The notes: generated by a model from the sequence alone, not told the origin. 64,000 bases of DNA from Streptomyces cathayae (GCF_029760955.1 NZ_CP121682.1:5022001-5086000), one strand, 5' to 3'. Shown: positions 24,556 to 33,785, counted from the first letter of the stretch. Made by a program: numbers and translations.

Positions 24556-25944
24556 TCAGGGCCGCCATTCGATCCGGTGTTCCGTGAGGTGGGCCAGGAG
24601 TGAATGGTTGGCCTCCCAGCCGTCCGGGAACTTCACGAGGGTGCCCAGCTGGACCGGTTCCGTCGACGGGTAGGCGTCCAGCAGGTCGCTCACGCCCGCC
24701 CGGCACACCACGATGCAGGCGTGCCGGTGGCGGGAGGCCAGGACGCACAGTCTGCCGGTCTCCAGGTGGAAGGCGGTGGCGTCGGGGCGGCCGGAGAGGG
24801 GGTGGAGTACGACGGTGACGTCGTACTCGCGGCCCTGGAGCCGGTTCGCCGTGTCGACGACCACGTCCGTCACACCGAGTTCCGTGAGCGCCGACCGGAC
24901 CGCCGCCGCCTGGTCGCGGTGGGCGGTGCCGACGGCGATGCGGTCGGCGGTGAGCGGGACGGGGTCGGGGGTGGGGCGCTCGGAGGTCGTGGCGCCTTCC
25001 CTGTCCAGCAGGCGGCGGACCACCAGGGCCACCGCCCGGACCGCCTCCGGATCGGTGCGCGGGGTGTGCCGGGCGGGCAGCTCCAGCAGGCCCCAGCCGG
25101 ACTCGGCCGCCTCGTCGATCACCCGGTCCGGACCCGAGCCGTCCGACGGCACGGCGAGGGCGAGCCGCCGGTCGCCGGGGCCGGTGCCGCTGCGGAACGG
25201 CGTGTACGGGTAGAACGCGTCCGACACCAGGGGCGCCGCCGAGGCGGGCAGCCGCCACGACACCGGCAGGCGGTGCTGCGGCAGTTCGGGATTGTGGGCG
25301 AGCAGGGTCGTCACGGCGGACGCGGACGGGTCGTAGGACAGGCCCGCCCACTGCTCGCTACCCACGATCGAGAACGGGTCCAACTGCCCCGGATCGCCCA
25401 CGAACAGCGCCCGCTCGAACAGCCCCGCCACGGCGAGCAGCGCGTCCGAGCGCATCTGGTACGCCTCGTCGACGATCGCGTGCGCCCATGGTTCGACGCC
25501 CTTGACGTGCGCCCACTTGGCGGCCGTGGAGATGACCACGTCGAGCCCGGCGAGATCGGCGGCCTTCGCCGACTTGCGGACGTTGTCCAGCCCGTCGAGC
25601 GCCTTGTCGTACGGGTCGGTGTCGCTGCTGTGCAGCCGGCCGACCGGCAGGTCCGGGCTCTTCTCGGCGAGCCGCAGGACCAGGTCGTCGACCTGGGCGT
25701 TGGTCTGCGCCACCACCATCAACGGGCGCCCCGCCTCGGCGAGTTCCAGCGCAGCGCGGACAACCAGCGTGGACTTGCCGGCGCCGGGCGGGGAGTCGAC
25801 GACCACACCGCGCGCGGTGCCGTGCAGGGTGTCGCGCAGGATCGCGTCGGTGGCACGGGCGGCCGCCGCGCCGGGGTCGAAGCCCGCGTCGGCGGTTGCC
25901 GCCCCGGTGGTCACGGTCTCGGGGGGCATGGCCTCGGTGGTCAC
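24556..25944 (-). CDS. UPF1-like SF1 AAA helicase/ATPase
   Basis: The 462-residue NTPase has Walker A DSPPGAGKST, the motif Ia-like VVAQTNAQVDDL, motif II VDEAYQ, motif III VGDPGQLDPFS, motif V-like DTANRLQGREYDVTVV and the motif VI-like LASRHRHACIVV. This is the SF1 superfamily-1B/UPF1-like arrangement, expected to translocate on DNA or RNA. No nuclease domain is fused. The GTG start overlaps the stop of the preceding gene (GTGA), with AGGAGG upstream, so the three-gene unit is tightly coupled. It is the last gene of that unit, and the role is probably in DNA processing, repair or defence. Confidence 0.85.
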   Translation of the reverse strand: MTTEAMPPETVTTGAATADAGFDPGAAAARATDAILRDTLHGTARGVVVDSPPGAGKSTLVVRAALELAEAGRPLMVVAQTNAQVDDLVLRLAEKSPDLPVGRLHSSDTDPYDKALDGLDNVRKSAKAADLAGLDVVISTAAKWAHVKGVEPWAHAIVDEAYQMRSDALLAVAGLFERALFVGDPGQLDPFSIVGSEQWAGLSYDPSASAVTTLLAHNPELPQHRLPVSWRLPASAAPLVSDAFYPYTPFRSGTGPGDRRLALAVPSDGSGPDRVIDEAAESGWGLLELPARHTPRTDPEAVRAVALVVRRLLDREGATTSERPTPDPVPLTADRIAVGTAHRDQAAAVRSALTELGVTDVVVDTANRLQGREYDVTVVLHPLSGRPDATAFHLETGRLCVLASRHRHACIVVCRAGVSDLLDAYPSTEPVQLGTLVKFPDGWEANHSLLAHLTEHRIEWRP

Positions 25945-27593
25945 AGCAGGTCCTCCTCGGTCACCGGGTCGGCGGCCTCCGGTGTGGCGGCTGATGCGCC
26001 GGGCGGGCCGCCGTGGGTCCACGGGGTCTCCTCCGGGTCGGGGAGCTTCGCCCCGCCGCGCGGCTCGTGCTCGAACAGGGTGAAGCAGAGCCGGTCGCCC
26101 TTCTCCGGCACCGAACCCGCCTCGGGCTCCTTGCCGCGGCCCATCTTGTCCAGGATCCGCAGGACGAGCAGGGACCCGCCCGCTTCCGCAGCTTCCGCAG
26201 CCTCTACGGCTTCCCCGGCTTCCCCGGCTTCCGTGGCCTCCATGGCCACGAACTCGGCCGTCTGCGGCTTGCCGCCCAGGGAGCGGTACACCCTGGTCCG
26301 CTCGCCCAGGTACGGGCGGTCGTCCGTCCGGACGGTGACCAGCGGGCGGGGGCTCGGCCGCTTGCTCTCGCTGTACGCCATGACGACATCGACGACCTCG
26401 CCCGCGAACGCCTCCCCGGACAGCCGCCGGCCCGCCATCACCAGCGGGTCGTCCAGGGCCTCCTGGGCCTCCAGCCGGGCCTGCTCCCGCTCGCGCGTGG
26501 CGAGCTTGTTGGCCGCCGTCACCGCGTCGTCGCGGCGCGGCTGCGGCGGCTCACCGGCCAGTACCCGGTCCCGGTGACCGGTGAACGACCAGCGGTCGCG
26601 CGTCCACCGCTCCTCGACGCGCGCGCCCTCCGGCAGCGCGCGCAGCAGGTCCAGGCCCCGCCACACCGCGTCCCAGGTGGGCCGGGTACGGCTCTGGACC
26701 AGCGCGCGGATCTCCCGCTCGGCGGCGGCCAGCGCGCCGAGCCGGTCGTCGGCCTCCAGACCGTCCTCCGCGGCGGCGAGCGCGCTGCGGGCGCGGTCGT
26801 ACCGCTCGACGGCCGGGGCGAGCAGCTTGTTGTCGAACGCGGGGTCGGTCGCCGGGCCCGCGGGCGGACACAGCAACTGTCCGCCGGCGTCCCGCGCCAG
26901 CTCCGCCTCCTGCGCCGCCTCGGCCCCGGAGCGTCCCTCGGGCGGGTCGATCCAGGCGAGCAGTGCCCCCAGGTGCTGGTCCTCCAGTGTGGACTGGCCG
27001 GTCGCCCAGTGCCGGCCCAGCAGATCCGTCATGGCGGTCAGGAGCGATGAGCCGGGCACCCGGGCCCGCTCCCCGAAGTGGGTCAGCCACCGGCCCAGCA
27101 ACGGCACCCGGGGCGGCGCCGGGAAGGGCGCTTCCGGGTCCTGCTCCGCGGTGCGCCGGAACCGGGTGGAACGGCCGAGGAGCCGCACGAGGTCCACACC
27201 GGCCCGGCTCGGCACGATCAGCTGCGGCGCGTCCGCGCACAGCTCGACCTCGACCTTGACCCGCTTTCCGGTCTCCGGATCGGTCTCGCTGCGTTCCGCG
27301 GCCTCCACCGCCTCGGCGCAGTCGTCCACGTACGGCAGGACCACGTCGGCCAGTTCGGCCAGGAACGCGAACCTGAGGTCCCGGTCGCGCGGCTGCGGCA
27401 CGGCCAGCAGCCGCGGCGCGTCCCGGTCGGTGCCCACCAGCGCGCCGAGCGGGGCGCCCGCCTCACCGGCGGTGATCAGCGGCACGAACACCAGCGGCCG
27501 CGCGGACAGGTGCCGGTGCCGGACGGTGGCGGCGGGCTGGGCGCGGCCGGTGCTGACGGCCTCGAGGCGGGCCAGGGTGGCGATCAGCGACAA
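25941..27593 (-). CDS. Uncharacterised middle protein of the nuclease-helicase operon
   Basis: The 550-residue protein belongs to no family I recognise. It starts at TTG with GGAGGT six bases upstream and overlaps the nuclease gene by ten bases. Features: an N-terminal mixed region with RHLSARPLVFVPLI, a helical Ala/Arg-rich middle (RYDRARSALAAAEDG, TREREQARLEAQEAL, likely coiled coil), a 25-residue Glu/Ala repeat near residue 460 encoded by 9-bp DNA repeats, and an acidic C-terminus (PVTEEDLL). No catalytic motif or Cys cluster is seen. It may be a scaffold linking nuclease and helicase. Confidence 0.75.
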   Translation of the reverse strand: MSLIATLARLEAVSTGRAQPAATVRHRHLSARPLVFVPLITAGEAGAPLGALVGTDRDAPRLLAVPQPRDRDLRFAFLAELADVVLPYVDDCAEAVEAAERSETDPETGKRVKVEVELCADAPQLIVPSRAGVDLVRLLGRSTRFRRTAEQDPEAPFPAPPRVPLLGRWLTHFGERARVPGSSLLTAMTDLLGRHWATGQSTLEDQHLGALLAWIDPPEGRSGAEAAQEAELARDAGGQLLCPPAGPATDPAFDNKLLAPAVERYDRARSALAAAEDGLEADDRLGALAAAEREIRALVQSRTRPTWDAVWRGLDLLRALPEGARVEERWTRDRWSFTGHRDRVLAGEPPQPRRDDAVTAANKLATREREQARLEAQEALDDPLVMAGRRLSGEAFAGEVVDVVMAYSESKRPSPRPLVTVRTDDRPYLGERTRVYRSLGGKPQTAEFVAMEATEAGEAGEAVEAAEAAEAGGSLLVLRILDKMGRGKEPEAGSVPEKGDRLCFTLFEHEPRGGAKLPDPEETPWTHGGPPGASAATPEAADPVTEEDLL

Positions 27594-28882
27594 GGGGCCA
27601 CCTCCGGGCGGCCGGTGAGGGCCGGCGCGTCGGCGGAAGCCCGCGCGCCGACGGGGGCCTGCGCGTCGACGGGGGCCTGTGCGCCGGCGAGGGCCTCCGC
27701 CCGCAGCGCCGCCGCCCGGCGCAGGGCGGCCACCGTCGGATCGTCGGGATCACCGATCTCACCGCGGGCCGCGGCCAGCACGTCCTCGACCGTCGTCAGG
27801 GAGCCCAGTTCGGCGCGGACCGGGCGGCCCAGGGAGGTCACCGCGCCCTGCGCGCGGGAACGGTCCCGGCAGTGGAAGGCCAGCTCGCACGCGGACAGGC
27901 ACTCCGGCGCGTAGCTCGCCGGGACCGACTCCACGGCCTCCGTGAGCCGCTCGCGGGGCAGCCCGGGTGCGAAGCAGATGCCCTCGGGGAGCGCGCCGGC
28001 GATGTCCTCGATCCGGGTGAGCCGGGCCAGCTGGCGGGCGGTCACCGCGCGCTGCTTGCGCACGTCCACGGCGGACGCGGTCGGCAGGTTGGAGAAGTCC
28101 TTCGGGCACACCAGCAGGATCCTGTGCCGCACGCGGGGGGCCGGGACGGCGGTGAGGCGGGCGGCGACTTGCTCCAGCGCCAGCACGTACACCGCCGCCT
28201 GCCGGGCCGCCGCGCCGACCTTCGCCGGGTCCGCCGCCCCGTCCAGCAGGGGGAAGGACTTGATCTCCACGACCGTCCAGCTGCCGTCCGGGTGCACCAC
28301 CACCGCGTCCGGTTCCAGGAAGGCCGGCGAGCCCGCGACGTCCAGCGCGAGCAGGGGATGGTCGAGCAGGGTCCACTCGCCCCGCGCCCGGGAGGCCTCG
28401 TCCAGCGCCAACTCGGTGCGCGCGGCGCGCCCCTGGGGGCCGGACGCGGTCAGGTCCGGCACCCGCGCGCCGGCGGGCGGTTCCGCGGAGCGGTCCAGCC
28501 TCTCGTGGACGAGCCGCAGCAGCTCCGTACCGCCGTCCGCCTTGACCCGGGCCTCGAACGCGTTGCCCCGGACGAACGCGAACTGGGACTGGCCGAAGAC
28601 CGAGGGGGAGCCCAGCGCGCCCGCCAGTCTCGCCTTGTCCACGCCCGCGCCGTCGAGGATCGCGCGGCGCGCGCAGCCCGGGTTGGCGGCCAGGGCGGCC
28701 AGGGCGCGTGCGTCCAGCGCCTTCGCCGACACGTCCGGACCGCGCAGCTCAGCGAGTCGGTGCCGGAGCGGCCTGGGCTCCTTCCCCCCGGCCGGAGGGG
28801 GAAGCGCCGCCCGGCTCGGCTTCCGGGGCGGGCCCTGGCTCGAACTGCCGCTGCCGTGGCCGCTGTCGTGGAAAGTGCTCAC
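27584..28882 (-). CDS. Cas4/AddB-like PD-(D/E)XK nuclease with predicted Fe-S cluster
   Basis: The 432-residue protein shows a RecB-type nuclease core: Asp192 in EPDAVVV and Glu206-x-Lys208 in VVEIKSF, followed by the QAAVYVLALE helix. One N-terminal Cys (Cys70, NPGCARR) and a C-terminal C328-x3-C332-x5-C338 set reproduce the four-Cys 4Fe-4S arrangement of Cas4 and AddB. It probably has exonuclease activity on DNA ends. The start is uncertain: GTG 28882, or TTG 28912. Its 5' end overlaps the 3' end of the PAP2 gene by about 130 bp. It is the first gene of the nuclease / unknown / helicase operon. Confidence 0.82.
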   Translation of the reverse strand: MSTFHDSGHGSGSSSQGPPRKPSRAALPPPAGGKEPRPLRHRLAELRGPDVSAKALDARALAALAANPGCARRAILDGAGVDKARLAGALGSPSVFGQSQFAFVRGNAFEARVKADGGTELLRLVHERLDRSAEPPAGARVPDLTASGPQGRAARTELALDEASRARGEWTLLDHPLLALDVAGSPAFLEPDAVVVHPDGSWTVVEIKSFPLLDGAADPAKVGAAARQAAVYVLALEQVAARLTAVPAPRVRHRILLVCPKDFSNLPTASAVDVRKQRAVTARQLARLTRIEDIAGALPEGICFAPGLPRERLTEAVESVPASYAPECLSACELAFHCRDRSRAQGAVTSLGRPVRAELGSLTTVEDVLAAARGEIGDPDDPTVAALRRAAALRAEALAGAQAPVDAQAPVGARASADAPALTGRPEVAPCR

Positions 28883-29786
28883 CCGCGGAAGTCTGGCATC
28901 CGGCACTGACAATCGGGGAACCCGGGACGGGAGAGGCCACCGGGACCGGCGCCGGACGCGGCAGCAGACGGGCCCTCACCCGGTCCGAGTACCGCGTCAC
29001 CACGGGGGCGAGCAGCAGTCCGGCGCCCATCACGGCGGCACCCGCGACCGCGTCCAGGAAGTAGTGGTTGGCGGTGCCCATCACCACGACGACCGTCACC
29101 AGCGGGTAGACGACGGCGGCCGTCCTCGCCGCTCGCGCCGCCCACGTCGCTTGCGCTGTCTGTGCTGTCTGTGCCGTCTGTGCCGTTCGGGTTCTGCCGA
29201 TCTGCCACAGGATCACACCGCACCACAGGGCCCAGCCCACATGCAGGCTCGGCATCGCCGCGTACTGGTTGGTCAGCCCGCCCAGGCCCCGCGGGGCGCT
29301 GGCCTCACCGGCCCACCAGCCGTAGGAGCTGTACTGGGCCATGGTGTCGACGAAGCCGTGGCTCGCGTCGAGCAGCCTGGGCGGGCAGGTGGGCAGCAGG
29401 GTGAAGCCGATCAGCCCGATGAAGGTGGACGTCATCAGCCAGGTGCGGGCGGCGCGGTAGCGCACCGCGTGGGAGCGGAACAGCCAGACCAGGAGCGCGG
29501 GCGTCACCAGGTAGTGCAGCGACGCGTACCAGAAGTCGGCCGGTACGCCCAGCCACGGTTCGCGCGTGAACAGCCGGTTGAGCGGGTGCTCGGCGTTGAG
29601 GTGGAGCGCCTGCTCGATGCGGAGGATCGCCAGTCCGTGGTCCACGGCGTCGGTGACGTCGCCCCGGACCAACAGGCGCCCCGCCGAGTAGCAGGCGTAC
29701 ACGAGGAGGATCAGCGGCAGCTCGGTCCACCAGCGCAGCCGGATCGCCGGGGCCCCTTCGGTACCCGGTGTCTCGGTGTGCGGCAT
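28749..29786 (-). CDS. PAP2-superfamily membrane phosphatase
   Basis: The 345-residue integral membrane protein has about six hydrophobic segments. It contains the phosphatase-like motifs LLPTCPPRLL, AAMPSLHVGWAL (PSxH) and GTANHYFLDAVAG (H...D), as in the Ipt/Aur1-like PAP2 group. It is predicted to dephosphorylate or transfer a lipid phosphate at the membrane. An AQT repeat encoded by about 9-bp DNA repeats (around 29155-29195) lies between two helices. ATG 29786 with a GGGGGAGG leader is preferred over ATG 29867. The Pro/Gly-rich tail overlaps the nuclease gene and may be dispensable. Confidence 0.85.
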   Translation of the reverse strand: MPHTETPGTEGAPAIRLRWWTELPLILLVYACYSAGRLLVRGDVTDAVDHGLAILRIEQALHLNAEHPLNRLFTREPWLGVPADFWYASLHYLVTPALLVWLFRSHAVRYRAARTWLMTSTFIGLIGFTLLPTCPPRLLDASHGFVDTMAQYSSYGWWAGEASAPRGLGGLTNQYAAMPSLHVGWALWCGVILWQIGRTRTAQTAQTAQTAQATWAARAARTAAVVYPLVTVVVVMGTANHYFLDAVAGAAVMGAGLLLAPVVTRYSDRVRARLLPRPAPVPVASPVPGSPIVSAGCQTSAGEHFPRQRPRQRQFEPGPAPEAEPGGASPSGRGEGAQAAPAPTR

Positions 29787-29975
29787 CCGATCGCCCTCCC
29801 CCTTCACACTCACTCCCGCCCCCATGGCGATCCGGTCAGCCACTGTAGGCGTACTCGTGCCCCTCATGAGGTGCCTTCGGCCCTGATAGACGTTGAGATC
29901 GCCCCCCGGGTTGCCCGTCTTGGGGGTGCGCGATGATGGAGGGGCCCGCCCCCGATTTCTCCCGGAAGGTCTCTC

Positions 29976-30572
29976 ATGGCACCGCGCATCCTGCTGGCCC
30001 GGCACGGACAGACCTCATGGTCGTTGTCCGGCAAGCACACCGGCAGGACCGACGTGCCGCTCCTGGACGAGGGCCGACAGGGCGCCAAGCTGCTCGGCGA
30101 GCGCCTGCACCGGCCGCCGTACGACGGGATGCCGGGTGTCGAGGTGCGCACCAGTCCGCTGGTCCGCGCGCGGGAGACCTGCGAACTCGCCGGGTTCGGC
30201 GAGCGCGCGCAGACCTGGGACACCCTCATGGAGTGGCACTACGGGGCGTACGAGGGCATGACCCCCGACGAGATACGGGCGGACCGCCCCGGCTGGCTGA
30301 TCTGGCGCGACGGCGTGCCCGAGGGGGAGACCCTCGCCGAGGTGACGGCCCGCGCGGACGAGGTGGTCGCCTGGGCGCGCTCCGCCGACCGGGACGTGCT
30401 GGTCTTCGCCCACGGGCACATCCTGCGCTCGATCGGCGCCCGCTGGCTGGGGCTGCCGCTCGACTTCGCGGCCCGCATCCGCCTCAACCCGACGTCCCTG
30501 TCGGTCCTGGGCTGGGCGTACGGGGAACCGGCCGTCGAGAGCTGGAACGACCTGGGGCACCTGGCGGGATGA
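29976..30572 (+). CDS. Histidine phosphatase (phosphoglycerate mutase-like) family protein
   Basis: The 198-residue cytoplasmic enzyme has the catalytic [10 protein letters not shown] near the N-terminus, the Arg in [10 protein letters not shown], Glu in [11 protein letters not shown] and the second His in VFAHGHILR. These four active-site elements define the family, which covers sugar-phosphate and small-molecule phosphatases. GGAAGG precedes the ATG. It is divergent from the PAP2 gene, and the substrate cannot be told from sequence. Confidence 0.93.
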   Translation: MAPRILLARHGQTSWSLSGKHTGRTDVPLLDEGRQGAKLLGERLHRPPYDGMPGVEVRTSPLVRARETCELAGFGERAQTWDTLMEWHYGAYEGMTPDEIRADRPGWLIWRDGVPEGETLAEVTARADEVVAWARSADRDVLVFAHGHILRSIGARWLGLPLDFAARIRLNPTSLSVLGWAYGEPAVESWNDLGHLAG

Positions 30573-30674
30573 GCCGACCCGGTGGCGGGCCCGAGGCCCG
30601 GGCCTGCCTCCGGCCCGGGGGCTGACGCCGGTCCGGACCCGATACCGGCCCAGGCCCGATATCGGCCCGGGGGG

Positions 30675-30709
30675 CGGTCACGTCATGTGGGGCCGGTCAC
30701 GTCATGCGG
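30675..30709. repeat. Tandem GC-rich duplication at the end of the Nsd-like gene
   Basis: GGTCACGTCATG followed by YGGGG occurs twice, about 18 bp apart. One copy contains the stop codon of the minus-strand regulator gene and the other lies just beyond it. Upstream lies a further pair of CCCGATAYCGGCCC units (about 30637-30670). It is a small tandem duplication in the convergent intergenic zone. Confidence 0.7.
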
Positions 30710-32148
30710 GGGAGGGAGTCGTGGCGGTCCAGGAAGGCCGACACGTCCGAGGCGCGGCGGTGCGGGAGGAGTACGCGGGCCGTGCCCGCCAGCATCGTGC
30801 GGACCCGGGACGACTGGACCTCGGGCAGCAGGTCCAGCACCCGCATCCCCGCGGCCGCCGCCTCGTCCGGGTACCCGCCGCGGGCCAGGTCGTCCGCCAG
30901 CTCCGCCGTGTACAGCGCGATGTTGCGGGTGAAGTGCGGGTCCTGGAGCTCGGCGGCCCGCCGCGCGTGCCGGGCCGCCCGCGGCCAGTCGCCCAGGGCC
31001 GACCAGCACTGTGCCTTCAGGCCCTCCAGTTCGGCCTCCCCGTAGAAGGTCATCCACTCGGGGTCGGCCGGTGCGGGACCGCGGTCGAAGTAGGCCTGCG
31101 CGCGGGCCAGCGCCTGCTCGCAGCCGGACCGGTCGGCGAGCCCGGCCCAGCCGCCCGCCTCGCGCAGCGCCAGCAGCGACATCAGCCGGGCGGAACCGAG
31201 CGGGCGCGCGGCCCGCTGCGCGGCCTGCGCCGCCCGCACCGCCTCCCGGGGGCGGCCCGAGTCCCGGGCGAGGAACGCCGTGTTGCAGAAGGCGTGCGCC
31301 TCCAGCCCCGGGTCCCCGGTCACCCGCGCGGTCGCCAGCGCCTCCGCGTAGTGCGAGCGGGCGTCGTCGAACCGGCCCGAGTCGTGCGCCAGCCAGCCCA
31401 CCGAGATGGCCAGTTCACCGGCGCCCGCGTACAGCCGGTCCGCCGTCCGCTGCCGGGTCGCCCCGGCGTCGAGCAGGGCGTAGGCGGCGCGCAGCGGTGC
31501 CGCCGCCCTGCGGTAGAGGCCGTCGGCCCCGTGCCGGTCGTCGAGCAGCCTGATCCGGCGGACGGCGTCTTCCAGGGCACCCGCGTCGCTCGCTCCGGGG
31601 CGGCGCACGGCGCGCTGTGCCGCCGAGGCGTCCGGGGCCAGGGCGAGCGGGCCCAGTGAGGCGGCGGCCACCGTGGCGCCCCCGCCGGTCATGAATGCGC
31701 GACGCAGCACGTCGCTCTCCTCGTAGTTGTGGTGCGTGTGGTACGGGTCGTACGGGTTCTGCTGGTCATACGGTTCGGGGGCCCCGCCGGTCTCACGCGT
31801 GACGAGTGCCGGGGCCGCGTCGGGCGCCGGGGGGGTGCCCCCGTCGTCCCGCGTCCGGCGCCCGCGGACCGACGCGCGGGGCGCGAAACCCAGGTCGGTC
31901 AGCGTGCGGCCGGGGAACATGTGCAGGAAGACTCGTTCGTAGGCGTAGTTGGGGCAGCGGATCTCGCCTGCCTCCACCCGGTGCACGTACCGCGCGTCAC
32001 AGCTGACCCGCTCGCCTATCTCGCGAGCGGCCCTGCGGACCGACGCGGCGAACTCGGCCGGCGAGCGCGTTCCGCGCAGTTGCCGGAAGACGAGATTCGG
32101 CCGGGGTGGCCGGTCGGGCTGGGACGAGGGCACCGTTGACGACGCCAT
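30697..32148 (-). CDS. Nsd-like TPR regulator with N-terminal helix-turn-helix
   Basis: The 483-residue protein has an N-terminal DNA-binding-like region (about 15-90, REIGERVSCDARYVHRVEAGEIRCP). A Pro/Tyr-rich linker follows, then an internal RRAFMTGGGATVAAASLG segment and about 300 residues of TPR-like helices (e.g. YAGAGELAISVGWLAHDSGRFDDARSHY-type repeats). This matches Streptomyces NsdA/NsdB-type proteins that repress antibiotic production and sporulation, although it is not nsdA itself by position. ATG 32148 has GAGGA upstream. Role inferred from family only. Confidence 0.8.
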   Translation of the reverse strand: MASSTVPSSQPDRPPRPNLVFRQLRGTRSPAEFAASVRRAAREIGERVSCDARYVHRVEAGEIRCPNYAYERVFLHMFPGRTLTDLGFAPRASVRGRRTRDDGGTPPAPDAAPALVTRETGGAPEPYDQQNPYDPYHTHHNYEESDVLRRAFMTGGGATVAAASLGPLALAPDASAAQRAVRRPGASDAGALEDAVRRIRLLDDRHGADGLYRRAAAPLRAAYALLDAGATRQRTADRLYAGAGELAISVGWLAHDSGRFDDARSHYAEALATARVTGDPGLEAHAFCNTAFLARDSGRPREAVRAAQAAQRAARPLGSARLMSLLALREAGGWAGLADRSGCEQALARAQAYFDRGPAPADPEWMTFYGEAELEGLKAQCWSALGDWPRAARHARRAAELQDPHFTRNIALYTAELADDLARGGYPDEAAAAGMRVLDLLPEVQSSRVRTMLAGTARVLLPHRRASDVSAFLDRHDSLPRMT

Positions 32149-32415
32149 GGCCGGGTCCTCTCTGCGAACCGTCGAACCATGCCGGAAGCAGAGCGGTCCA
32201 TCCATCGCGCCGCTCTGTTGCCGGCGGGCAAGAACGTACCTGCTGTGACGGAGTCGCCACGCAGAGTTTGGCAACAAACCGGATATCTCGTCCGTGATCC
32301 GCCATGAACTGCCATTCTGTGCTATTGGGTTTCGCCGTAGCCCAGGTCGGTCCGCCGCGTTGAACCCCGTGTGAGGAACGCCCGTGTGTGGTGGAGCCGG
32401 AACAGGGAGGCGGGG

Positions 32416-32838
32416 ATGGTGACCAGCCGGAGCAGTGAACCCCGAACGCCGTCGGGCGGACTGTCGGGCGGGCCGCCGGGCTGCTGCGACGTGGTGACGG
32501 TTCCGGCCCGGCAGGGCCTGGAGGCGGTGGACATCCTCCGGCGCGGCGCGGCCGGGGCGGGGGACGCGGTGGGGCCCGTACTGCACGGCGACGGCGGGAG
32601 CACCCTCGGGTTCCTGGTGCCGCCGGGGACGGCCGCCGCGTGGGACGTGCCGGGCAGCACCTGCACGGAGACCGACGGCCGCGGGCTGAGCCTGGCGCCC
32701 GAGGCGCCGCCGGTGGAGGGATCGGACTGGCTGCTGCCGCCCGAGGACGACACCGGCCTCGCCACCGATCCCGCGGTCCTGCGGGAGGCGCTGGACGAGG
32801 CGCGACGCCTGCTCGACGTGGCGGACGGCTGCCGCTGA
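32416..32838 (+). CDS. Conserved hypothetical protein
   Basis: The 140-residue acidic cytoplasmic protein has VVTVPARQGLEAVDILRRG, a Gly/Asp-rich turn and LGFLVPPGTAAAWDVPGSTC. ATG 32416 with GGGAGG six bases upstream is clearly better than the earlier in-frame ATG at 32371. No known motif. It is divergent from the Nsd-like regulator, with a 267-bp gap that shows no further gene. Confidence 0.7.
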   Translation: MVTSRSSEPRTPSGGLSGGPPGCCDVVTVPARQGLEAVDILRRGAAGAGDAVGPVLHGDGGSTLGFLVPPGTAAAWDVPGSTCTETDGRGLSLAPEAPPVEGSDWLLPPEDDTGLATDPAVLREALDEARRLLDVADGCR

Positions 32839-32915
32839 GCCCGCCGGGTCGGGACAGGCGCTGCTCGGGACGACCGGGAGTGGGCCGGTCCGTGGCGGCT
32901 TGCGACAATGCCCTC

Positions 32916-33785
32916 ATGGGAAGGTCCAGGAACTCCGGACGCGGGCGGTCCGCCGCCGAAGCCGTCGTCGAGAGCGTCGACGGAGGGCTCGCCCGGCTCG
33001 TCCCCGACCGGGAACGGCCGAGGGCCTGGACACTGCTGATCGACGACGCCCCGCAGTCGCACGTCGACCTGGACGATCCGGCGTACCTCTCCTTCGAGTA
33101 CCAGCGGCGGATCGGACACGTCATCGACACCGCCGGGCCGGCCGGCCGCCCCGTGCAGGCGGTGCATCTCGGCGGCGGCGCGTTCACCCTCGCCCGGTAC
33201 GTCGCCGCCACCCGGCCCCGCTCCACCCAGCAGGTCGTCGAGCGGGACGCGCGGCTGGTGCAACTGGTCCGCCGGGAGTTGCCGCCGGCCCCCGGGGCGC
33301 GGATCCGGGTGCGCTCGGCGGACGCCCGGGAGGGGCTCGCGAAGGTGCGGGACGGATGGGCCGGCCTCGTCGTCGCCGACGTGTTCAGCGGGGCCCGCAC
33401 CCCCGCCCACCTGACCTCGACCGAGTTCCTGGACGACGTCCGCAGAGCCCTCGCCCCCGGCGGGGTCTACGTCGCCAACCTCGCGGACGGGCCGCCGCTG
33501 GCCCATCTGCGCGGCCAGATCGCCACCGCCGCCGCCCGGTTCGCCGAACTCGCGCTGATCGCCGACCCGGCGGTGCTGCGCGGCAGGCGCTTCGGCAACT
33601 CCGTGCTGGTCGCCTCCGACGCGCCCCTGCCGATCGCCGAGCTGACCCGCCGCGCCGCCTCCGACCCGCACCCCGGGCGCGTCCAGCACGGGCGGGAACT
33701 CAGGGACTTCACAGGCGGGGCCGCCCCGGTCGGCGACCTGGGGGCGGTCGACTCCCCGGCGCCACCACCGTCGGTGTTCCGGTGA
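32916..33785 (+). CDS. Spermidine synthase-like SAM-fold protein
   Basis: The 289-residue protein has a Rossmann-type methyltransferase core. VQAVHLGGGAFTLARYV is the SAM/decarboxy-SAM glycine loop, VERDARLVQLVR holds the acidic ribose ligand, and VVADVFSGARTP resembles the spermidine-synthase DxFxG segment. The N-terminal strand region (LLIDDAPQSHVDLDDPAYLSFEY) also fits. Key polyamine-binding residues are not confirmed, so it could be a methyltransferase instead. The ATG was chosen after removing a long upstream shadow extension. Confidence 0.8.
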   Translation: MGRSRNSGRGRSAAEAVVESVDGGLARLVPDRERPRAWTLLIDDAPQSHVDLDDPAYLSFEYQRRIGHVIDTAGPAGRPVQAVHLGGGAFTLARYVAATRPRSTQQVVERDARLVQLVRRELPPAPGARIRVRSADAREGLAKVRDGWAGLVVADVFSGARTPAHLTSTEFLDDVRRALAPGGVYVANLADGPPLAHLRGQIATAAARFAELALIADPAVLRGRRFGNSVLVASDAPLPIAELTRRAASDPHPGRVQHGRELRDFTGGAAPVGDLGAVDSPAPPPSVFR

